DNA of 11,049 nt from positions 1 to 11,049 of the forward strand of contig JAEXTV010000015.1 of the NCBI GenBank assembly GCA_023406895.1, written 5' to 3'. This DNA is from Bacillota bacterium. Lineage in GTDB: Bacteria > Bacillota > Clostridia > Christensenellales > SZUA-584. The notes below the pieces were generated by a model, which ran no database searches, was not told the origin of the DNA, and saw nothing but the letters and a program-made list of their open reading frames with translations. The translations under genes and the position numbers were made by a program. Position 1 is the stretch's first letter. The number at the start of each line of letters is the position of its first letter. Positions 6,034-11,049 of the stretch are shown here, piece after piece.

Positions 6034-6070
6034 AGGGCTTGCCATCTGTACACAGCGGGTGGCAGGCCCT
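6034..6070 (+). terminator. Hairpin after the GTPase gene
   Basis: AGGGCTTGCCA (6034-6044) pairs with TGGCAGGCCCT (6060-6070), with one G-T pair and an inner CTGT/ACAG pairing. A weak T-rich stretch follows (CTTTCTCT). It lies between converging genes and probably ends the GTPase transcript. Confidence 0.6.
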
Positions 6071-6130
6071 ACGCTTTCTCTGCATGCAGTAACTATTGCA
6101 GGCGAACATTACGCCGCCGCCCACACGCTT

Positions 6131-6337
6131 TTAAAGCAACGTGATCGTCTTGATCTCATTTTCGTAAAGCTCGTAAATCCCCTCGGCTGTTTTTAAATCG
6201 ATGCTCGCCATCGCGGGGTCGTTATCGATGGCCGACGTATAGGTTTCAAACTCCCCCGTCAGCGTAGTTCCGTCTAAAAGCACCACGGTTATTTTGGCAC
6301 CGGCTCGGATATTTTTAACTTCATCCAATAAAATCAT
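6131..6337 (-). CDS. Small conserved protein, possibly LSm/SH3-like
   Basis: This encodes a 68-residue protein of unknown function. The pattern ITVVLLDGTTLTGEFETYTS (16-35), then IDND (37-40) and IYELYENEIKTITL (54-67), suggests a small five-strand beta barrel of the LSm or SH3 type. In that fold a strand-loop-strand with LxDGxxLxG is typical. There is no signal peptide or membrane segment. The ATG at 6337 has GAAGGA six bases upstream. It has its own strong promoter 48 bases further up, so although it lies after the histidine kinase it need not be in that operon. RNA or protein binding would fit the fold but is only a guess. Confidence 0.75.
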   Translation of the reverse strand: MILLDEVKNIRAGAKITVVLLDGTTLTGEFETYTSAIDNDPAMASIDLKTAEGIYELYENEIKTITLL

Positions 6338-6384
6338 AGGTTTTCCTTCTTTCTTTTGCAGCTTATCTTCTCAGCCGCTTCCAG

Positions 6385-6413
6385 ATTATATCTCTTACCC
6401 TGCCGATAATCAA
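6385..6413 (-). promoter_or_regulatory. Promoter of the 68-residue protein gene
   Basis: On the minus strand TTGATT (6413-6408) and TATAAT (6390-6385) are exactly 17 bases apart. Transcription would start near 6378, some 40 bases before the ATG. Confidence 0.75.
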
Positions 6414-6465
6414 GAATCCGATTGAATGACTGAACAGACATCCACAGGTGGCTCTTGTTTTTCTG

Positions 6466-7734
6466 TTAAAGCACCACGCGCAGCGTGAATACGCTGTCCT
6501 CCGCCGTAAACTGGCAGTTGCCGTTCAGCTTCTCTGTCATGTACTGAATGCTCTGCGTTCCGAAGCCATGCCCGGCCATATCGGTAATCGGCAGGCCGTT
6601 TTCAAATACGGGTGCTTTGTTGTACGCATTGTGTATAGACAGCAGCAGCTTGGTATTTTTTAAAAACAGTTTAAGTTGAACGACCCTCATCCCATCTTCC
6701 AGCTCGGAAACGGCATTCGTGGCGTTCTCCAGACCGTTGGAGAGAATGGACGTAAACTCCAGTTCCGAGCAGGGCAGCTGTGCCGGTATGGCCACAGTCG
6801 CGTCAAACCGGATGTTCCTGTCGGCCATTCGGCTTTCATAGGTGGACAGAATCATGTTGACGGTTTCATTCTCACAGAATTTTTTCACCGCTGTCTGGTC
6901 GGTGAGCTTTATAACTTTTTGTATATAAGCCCGTGCTTTGTCATAATCCGCGCCTTCAATCATGGCGGAAACATTGCTTAAAAAATGCCGCATATCATGC
7001 CGGATCAGTGAGACTTCATATTTGGAGCGTTTGATTTCCTCAATTTCTTTTATAGACTGCGTTGTTTGAATCTCGATCAGCTTTCTCTGCTGTTCCGCTA
7101 TGCATTTTTCTTCATATTCTTTAAAATAGATCACACAGAAAAAGAGATAAGCCACGCACAGCATAAACGGCAGGAATTCAAAAACCACTTTTGAACCGCT
7201 GTAAAGCAGCCTGGTATAAACAGTCGCGGTGTAATCAAAAAGATAGTAAATGGCCGGAAGTATGCCGAATATTAAAAGCGTTTTTGTGGACTTGGTCAGT
7301 ATCACGTGCAGCGACCTTGACGCATACCGAATAATGGTATAAAAAATCGGTATGGTGAGAATGATTCTTGCAGCGTACATGGCCCAAAGCTCATGACTGA
7401 TTGAGGACACGATTAAGCCAAACCATTTGCTGACCTGACAGCATAGATAGGCCGATAGAATGGAAAAAAGCCCGGAAAGCGCCTTCTGCTTGAAATAAAG
7501 CACAAAGAGCAGCAGCAGCGGCAAATGGGTCATCAGCGGATAAAACATCTCGGCATAACGCATGCCAAATAGAGCATAAATAAGCATTTGAAGCCCCAGG
7601 CTTGCGACGCCAAAAAAGAACAATACCCAGCTGTTTTTTCTGTTGAGATTGATACTGAGAAAGGCAGCGGACACATATATCCCAAAAAACAGGAGAACAC
7701 TGAAATTAATACCGCCGAGAATGGTTTGCAGCAA
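6466..7734 (-). CDS. GHKL-type sensor histidine kinase (AgrC-like)
   Basis: This membrane sensor kinase should phosphorylate the LytTR regulator encoded just upstream. With the start chosen it has 422 residues. Roughly the first 205 form about six hydrophobic membrane segments, then a charged helical linker (about 206-240). The kinase core has RHDMRHFLSNV with the likely phospho-accepting His246, the N box LSNGLENATNAV (331-342) and a glycine-rich GHGFG (388-392). This is the AgrC class (HPK10). The start is a TTG at 7734 with AAAGGAGG six bases upstream. A GTG at 7755 would add seven residues and overlap the regulator stop, but it lacks a ribosome site. The kinase follows the regulator by 13 bases in one operon. 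No AgrB or AgrD-like gene is seen nearby, so the ligand is unknown. Confidence 0.9.
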   Translation of the reverse strand: MLQTILGGINFSVLLFFGIYVSAAFLSINLNRKNSWVLFFFGVASLGLQMLIYALFGMRYAEMFYPLMTHLPLLLLFVLYFKQKALSGLFSILSAYLCCQVSKWFGLIVSSISHELWAMYAARIILTIPIFYTIIRYASRSLHVILTKSTKTLLIFGILPAIYYLFDYTATVYTRLLYSGSKVVFEFLPFMLCVAYLFFCVIYFKEYEEKCIAEQQRKLIEIQTTQSIKEIEEIKRSKYEVSLIRHDMRHFLSNVSAMIEGADYDKARAYIQKVIKLTDQTAVKKFCENETVNMILSTYESRMADRNIRFDATVAIPAQLPCSELEFTSILSNGLENATNAVSELEDGMRVVQLKLFLKNTKLLLSIHNAYNKAPVFENGLPITDMAGHGFGTQSIQYMTEKLNGNCQFTAEDSVFTLRVVL

Positions 7735-7747
7735 GATGAGCCTCCTT

Positions 7748-8461
7748 TTAATCACCGAACATAAATGAAAAATATGCGTCTTGAAATGCTTTGCCGATTC
7801 CTCTGGCTATAGGTATTTGGTAGCCGGATTTCATGGTGATTTCACACAGAGTAAAGGAATGGACATATGGCATGGAGACTATATAACTCCTGTGGCACTT
7901 AAAAAAGCAGTCGTGCGCCAAAAGCTTGTTTTCAAAGCTGTAAAACGGTTCGGTAATTATCAGCGGCGGGCCGGAATTCAGATAGAACGCCACATGTTTG
8001 TTCTGAGCTTCAATGTATACAATATCCTGAAGATAGATTTTGTGATACCCGCAGGCGCTTTTCAGCAGCAGATTTTTCGGTTCTTTTTTTAGAGCAAGGG
8101 TGCAATCGGCGAGAACTTCTGATAATTGTTCAAATCCGAACGGCTTTAAGAGGTACCCGCTGGCCTTGACCGCGTAGGATTCCAGCGCGAATTCCGGTGA
8201 GGAGGTTAAAAAAATGATTTTGACAGCTTTATCGAGCTGCCTGATCTCGCGTGCCGTGTCCATCCCGTTCAAAAGCGGCATCATGATATCAAGAAAGATG
8301 ATATCAAAATGCGTTGGCGCAACGCTTTTGATCAATGAATCCCCGTTATCAAAGCATCTTATCTGAATACGTATCTCATGATGCTTGGACCATTCTTCGA
8401 TCATTTTTTTTGTGCCGTGAAGGCACTGCACGTCATCATCGCATACTGCCAGCCGAATCAT
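7748..8461 (-). CDS. LytTR family response regulator (AgrA/LytR-like)
   Basis: This encodes a 237-residue response regulator. The receiver domain (1-118) has the acidic pair near Asp8-Asp10, the phospho-accepting Asp58 in FLDIMMP, Thr86 and Lys106 (LLKPF). The LytTR DNA-binding domain (about 130-232) shows IYLQDIVYIEAQNKHV (142-157) and FFKCHRSYIVSMPYVHSF (186-203). LytTR proteins bind pairs of direct repeats about two helical turns apart, and such pairs are present at two nearby promoters. I chose the ATG at 8461. A longer start at 8494 lies at the predicted transcription start and has no ribosome site. Its own promoter (TTGATA-17-TAGAAT) is close to consensus, and the kinase gene follows in the same operon. 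Confidence 0.92.
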   Translation of the reverse strand: MIRLAVCDDDVQCLHGTKKMIEEWSKHHEIRIQIRCFDNGDSLIKSVAPTHFDIIFLDIMMPLLNGMDTAREIRQLDKAVKIIFLTSSPEFALESYAVKASGYLLKPFGFEQLSEVLADCTLALKKEPKNLLLKSACGYHKIYLQDIVYIEAQNKHVAFYLNSGPPLIITEPFYSFENKLLAHDCFFKCHRSYIVSMPYVHSFTLCEITMKSGYQIPIARGIGKAFQDAYFSFMFGD

Positions 8462-8496
8462 TGGCCCTCTTTCCTTATCACAACGAGTATACATTT

Positions 8497-8525
8497 ATTC
8501 TACCAGTTATGCTCAAGATTATCAA
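8497..8525 (-). promoter_or_regulatory. Promoter of the regulator-kinase operon
   Basis: On the minus strand TTGATA (8525-8520) and TAGAAT (8502-8497) are 17 bases apart. Transcription would begin near 8490, downstream of the ATG at 8494, which supports the start at 8461. The nearest LytTR-like repeat begins about 20 bases upstream of the -35. Confidence 0.75.
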
Positions 8526-8541
8526 TTTATATTACGCATAT

Positions 8542-8610
8542 GACATTTCGCTCTCTGAAAATATCATTTCGCACCCAGAGGGCTCATTATGGGTTTGGTT
8601 TCAGTATAAT
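8542..8610 (+). promoter_or_regulatory. LytTR-type operator and promoter of the lipoprotein gene
   Basis: CATTTCGC occurs at 8544-8551 and again at 8565-8572, 21 bases apart on the same strand. A TATAAT follows at 8605-8610, and no good -35 exists at the right distance. The repeats begin 61 and 40 bases before the -10 box, exactly as at the second promoter near 9300. Missing -35 plus upstream repeats fits an activator-dependent promoter. The binding protein is inferred to be the LytTR regulator encoded next door. Confidence 0.7.
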
Positions 8611-8705
8611 CTTTTTCTGATGCGGCATTGCAGAACAGCCAACGCACAGATCACACGCTAATCCAGATACTGCATCGAAATTATTTACAACAGAGGAGTC
8701 TATTG

Positions 8706-9134
8706 ATGAAAAGAGTTTGTGGTTTAATGCTGGCAGTTGTTCTGGTGATGGCGCTCATGCTGAGCTTTGCGGCTTGCGGCAATGCGAATGCGGACAAATT
8801 AAAAGAACTCGATGGCCTGGTAACACAGTATGAAGGCGTCGTTGCGGATGCGCAGGCGCAGGTGGATGTGCTGGCCGGTTATGTGCAGCACAACGAGATT
8901 GAGTCTTTTGAGGACACCTATTTTCAAATTGCGGCACAAATGGATGAGCTATCTGTCCAGAAAGACGAGATCGTAAGCGCTTTTAACGAAAACAAGGATT
9001 CATACACGGCTGAGAAAATTGATGAATTGATCGAAACGATAAGCGCTCAAATCGAAGCTGCAAACACATACGTTGAAGGGTTGAAGGTGACGGTATCCGA
9101 GGTTGAAGAAAGCATCAACGCTGTGCAGGGATAA
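8706..9134 (+). CDS. Small coiled-coil lipoprotein
   Basis: This encodes a 142-residue lipoprotein. The signal peptide (MKRVCGLMLAVVLVMALMLS) is followed by FAAC, with the lipid-modified Cys24. The rest is strongly helical and acidic, with heptad-like spacing (about residues 28-140) and no catalytic motif, so it is probably an extracellular coiled coil tethered to the membrane. The ATG at 8706 has GAGGAG seven bases upstream. The leader from the predicted start near 8617 is about 90 bases. It is transcribed divergently from the regulator-kinase operon and carries LytTR-like repeats in its promoter, so it is a likely target. A terminator follows directly, so it is a single-gene unit. I do not recognise the family. 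Confidence 0.85.
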   Translation: MKRVCGLMLAVVLVMALMLSFAACGNANADKLKELDGLVTQYEGVVADAQAQVDVLAGYVQHNEIESFEDTYFQIAAQMDELSVQKDEIVSAFNENKDSYTAEKIDELIETISAQIEAANTYVEGLKVTVSEVEESINAVQG

Positions 9135-9160
9135 GAAAAGGTAATATCATACAAGAAGCT

Positions 9161-9198
9161 ATACAGGTGACTGTACGAACAGTCGCCTGTATTTTTTT
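9161..9198 (+). terminator. Terminator of the lipoprotein gene
   Basis: ATACAGGTGACTGT (9161-9174) pairs with ACAGTCGCCTGTAT (9179-9192) over an ACGA loop, with one G-T pair, and is followed by a run of T to 9198. This is a strong intrinsic terminator. Confidence 0.93.
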
Positions 9199-9214
9199 CT
9201 ACTAGACGCATAGA

Positions 9215-9305
9215 TTCATTTCGCACCCGGAAAAACGACATTTCACGCCGAAAAATCGACAATTCACACCAAATTTCGCGTTTTGGGATATTGTCTTGTT
9301 ATAAT
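9215..9305 (+). promoter_or_regulatory. LytTR-type operator (three repeats) and promoter of the membrane protein gene
   Basis: Three direct repeats lie at 9217 (CATTTCGCACCC), 9239 (CATTTCACGCC) and 9260 (CAATTCACACC), spaced 22 and 21 bases. A further partial copy (AATTTCGC) is at 9272. A perfect TATAAT lies at 9300-9305 with no -35 match (CGCGTT at 9277-9282). The second and third repeats begin 61 and 40 bases before the -10, the same distances as at the lipoprotein promoter. Confidence 0.75.
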
Positions 9306-9352
9306 CGGTATGACTTTTACAATATTAATCAACATTTGGGAGGATTTTTTAA

Positions 9353-9751
9353 ATGAATGCACCGGGTAAAGGATTATTGAAGGTTGTCAGCATCTTATTT
9401 ATCATCTTCGGCGCGATTGCCACGATCGTATCGTTTCTTGCTTTGATCGGTTCCGCCGCAATAACCGCTTATCTGGGCGATTTGGGTATCGTTTTGATAT
9501 TGGCAACGGCCATCATGCTGATAGCGAGCGTACTTGAACTCGTTTTGGGAATCGTCGGTTTGAAGAAATGCAGCGACCCCGAGAAAGCCGGTCTCTTTAT
9601 CGTCACAGGGATCATACTCTGCGTACTGACACTGGTCAGCATGATCATGAACATCGCAAGTGCCGGGTTCTCGGCCATCAGCCTGATTGGATTTGTGCTG
9701 CCTGTGCTTTACATTGTGGGCGGCGCGATGAACAAAAAAACGGCAGCGTAA
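9353..9751 (+). CDS. Small membrane protein with four predicted helices
   Basis: This encodes a 132-residue integral membrane protein. Four hydrophobic segments are visible at about 8-35, 45-70, 80-102 and 105-125, with short polar links (LKKCSDPEKAG at 70-80) and a basic tail (NKKTAA). No enzymatic motif is seen, and I cannot assign a family beyond similarity to unnamed four-helix proteins of Firmicutes. The ATG at 9353 has GGGAGGA eight bases upstream. Its promoter carries three LytTR-like repeats, so it is probably controlled together with the lipoprotein by the neighbouring two-component system. That might suggest a joint role in responding to envelope stress or a membrane-active agent, which is inference. 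Confidence 0.85.
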   Translation: MNAPGKGLLKVVSILFIIFGAIATIVSFLALIGSAAITAYLGDLGIVLILATAIMLIASVLELVLGIVGLKKCSDPEKAGLFIVTGIILCVLTLVSMIMNIASAGFSAISLIGFVLPVLYIVGGAMNKKTAA

Positions 9752-9800
9752 CGTAAACAGGGCGAAAATATCTTTCTGTAAAAAGCGACGCCGATTCTTT

Positions 9801-9823
9801 GTGACACTGAAAGCCAGTGTCAC
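9801..9823 (+). other. Perfect hairpin after the membrane protein gene
   Basis: GTGACACTG (9801-9809) pairs perfectly with CAGTGTCAC (9815-9823) over a five-base loop. No clear T run follows (CGTTTCGG), so it may act in RNA stability rather than termination. Confidence 0.5.
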
Positions 9824-9849
9824 CGTTTCGGATGATATGAGAATTCCAG

Positions 9850-9884
9850 CAATCCAAAGGCCCCGTACGGGGGTCTTTGGATTG
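9850..9884 (+). terminator. Long hairpin, probable terminator before the surface protein gene
   Basis: CAATCCAAAG (9850-9859) pairs perfectly with CTTTGGATTG (9875-9884), and a GC-rich inner part (GCCCC with GGGG) extends the stem. The T run is short (TTATCTATC). It separates the membrane protein gene from the gene at 10011. Confidence 0.65.
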
Positions 9885-10010
9885 TTATCTATCAAACACG
9901 AGACGAATTAATCCTCAGCAAGAGTGAAAGCATTTCTATGCCCGGCACAGAACATATAAAAGGATACAATGATTTAGAGTGATAAATAAAGTAACCGAGA
10001 GGAACAATCG

Positions 10011-11049
10011 ATGAAAAAGAGATTACTGGCGTTGCTGCTGACAGCGGCACTGATACTGACATGGCTCCCGGCGACGGCGAAAGCAGCAACCACTCTGCAA
10101 GTGGGCGGAAGCGGTTCGTATGCGATGGATGAAGCCGGATTGAACGCGGCTATCAGCGCGGCCAGCGACGGAGACACCATCAGGTTCGTATCGAGCGGCA
10201 CCATCACGCTGACCGCAAATATCATGATTAACAAATCGATAACACTGGATCTGAACGGACAAACAATCGATTTTGCTACAGGTGATTTTAATAGAGTGAT
10301 TCTACCCCAGGTCCCTCCGGTTTCGGTGACCATACAGGGGCCGGGCAACATTTCCACGTACAATGATATTTTTGTATATATCGGATCAACGCTGACTGTG
10401 CAGGGAGACGCTGTGATTGAAGGCACGAAAAACTCACCGACGGTGACGAATTACGGCACACTCTTAATGACGGACGGTACGCTTAGGCAGAAGAATGGGC
10501 AGTACGTTCTTCTAAATTCCGGGACTGCAACCTTTGATAACGTGAAGATTGAAACGAGTAATGGAAGCGGATCGGTGATATGGGCGAATAATGGCACGCT
10601 CACCCTCAACAACTGTACAACAATAAACAACTTTTCGGGACCAATGACAGGAACATTGCCCAGCGTCATCTTGGTGTCTAATTCTGCTGCGGTGACGCTT
10701 AACCGCGGTTCTGTGACCGCACCTGCGGGGTCAACGTTGCCTGCGATTCTAGTGTACAAAAATGCCACATTGACCAACAACGGTGCCGCAATCTCGGGCG
10801 GTTATGTGATAAAATTCAGCGACCTGAGTGTATCTGTATCATCCGGTGCCGGGAAGGTGACGCTTGCGCAGCAGACGGCGGAACCCGGCGTAACGTATTA
10901 CTACAAGACGACAGCGGCAGATGATACCGCGGGCAAACCATCCTATGACACAGATTTTAACCCGGCGGGCTGGACAGCCTTCAGTGCCGCCACAGATATT
11001 GCCACTGCAAGCACGGCCACGGTGTATGTGCAGGTGGTGAAGGTGGGTG
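10011..11049 (+). CDS. Secreted beta-helix-like surface protein, N-terminal part (runs off the window)
   Basis: The reading frame is open from the ATG at 10011 to the window edge, giving 346 residues without a stop. AGAGG lies eight bases before the start. A signal peptide is clear: MKKRLLALLLTAALILTWLP, then cleavage probably after ATAKA (residues 21-25). Residues about 35-265 show the repeating short strands of a right-handed parallel beta helix, including SITLDLNGQTI and several turns with Asn, Gly and Thr (GTLTLNNC, ATLTNNGAAISGG). This is typical of pectate-lyase-like surface proteins. The part after about 285 has a YYYKT motif of the kind found before repeat domains in clostridial surface proteins. 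The C-terminus is missing, so the anchor cannot be seen. The upstream remnant at 3961-4287 may be the tail of a protein of similar type. No enzyme activity can be claimed. Confidence 0.88.
   Translation, partial: MKKRLLALLLTAALILTWLPATAKAATTLQVGGSGSYAMDEAGLNAAISAASDGDTIRFVSSGTITLTANIMINKSITLDLNGQTIDFATGDFNRVILPQVPPVSVTIQGPGNISTYNDIFVYIGSTLTVQGDAVIEGTKNSPTVTNYGTLLMTDGTLRQKNGQYVLLNSGTATFDNVKIETSNGSGSVIWANNGTLTLNNCTTINNFSGPMTGTLPSVILVSNSAAVTLNRGSVTAPAGSTLPAILVYKNATLTNNGAAISGGYVIKFSDLSVSVSSGAGKVTLAQQTAEPGVTYYYKTTAADDTAGKPSYDTDFNPAGWTAFSAATDIATASTATVYVQVVKVG

Noticed and set aside
6079..6088. Palindrome CTGCATGCAG
   Set aside because: A lone ten-base palindrome in an intergenic region with no partner site or context.
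8542..9280. CRISPR-like array from the repeated CATTTCGC motif
   Set aside because: The copies are short, lie in two promoter regions with 21-22 base spacing and have no spacers of constant length; an operator explains them better.
9395..9895. 166-codon minus-strand ORF
   Set aside because: It is antisense to the four-helix membrane protein, and its high Asp, Gln and His content is typical of a shadow frame of hydrophobic codons.
9974..10780. Minus-strand ORFs in the right end
   Set aside because: They are shadows of the signal-peptide-bearing surface protein that is open from 10011 to the window edge.

Overview
The window most likely comes from a Gram-positive bacterium of the Bacillota, class Clostridia. 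It carries a DUF4364 regulator (a clostridial family), a Firmicutes-type 6S RNA, strong Shine-Dalgarno sites, sigma-A-like promoters, a bacterial-type hexokinase and an AgrC/AgrA-like two-component pair. No phage genes, transposase or CRISPR array were seen.

Left part (1-2003). A short dispersed repeat made of hairpins (about 1-135) precedes a DUF4364 winged-helix regulator on the minus strand. Opposite it is a short QueG-like double [4Fe-4S] protein; the two have back-to-back promoters that share an 11-base repeat. Next is a compact RNA operon: promoter, tRNA-Val(GAC), a 6S RNA candidate, tRNA-Gln(CTG), and a strong terminator. The 6S RNA sits directly between the tRNAs with no promoter of its own.

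Middle (2004-6130). A decayed gene fragment ends in the C-terminus of a SIS-domain sugar-phosphate protein and is followed by an intact hexokinase. About 830 bases with no intact gene follow, holding a terminator and the frameshifted, internally deleted end of a cell-surface repeat protein. Then comes a near-consensus promoter, a 27-codon ORF with a good ribosome-binding site, an intrinsic terminator, and a circularly permuted GTPase of the RsgA type fused to a zinc-binding RNHCP domain. This layout looks like transcription attenuation controlling a ribosome-associated GTPase.

Right part (6131-11049). On the minus strand are a LytTR response regulator and a GHKL histidine kinase in one operon, followed by a 68-residue protein with its own promoter. 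Divergent to them are a small lipoprotein and a four-helix membrane protein. The promoters of these two genes carry the same direct repeats (consensus near GACATTTCGCACC) at 21-22 base spacing and at identical distances (40 and 61 bases) from a TATAAT box. I read these as the binding sites of the neighbouring LytTR regulator, making this a self-contained signalling module with two envelope outputs. The window ends inside a secreted beta-helix-like surface protein that starts at 10011 and has no stop before the edge.
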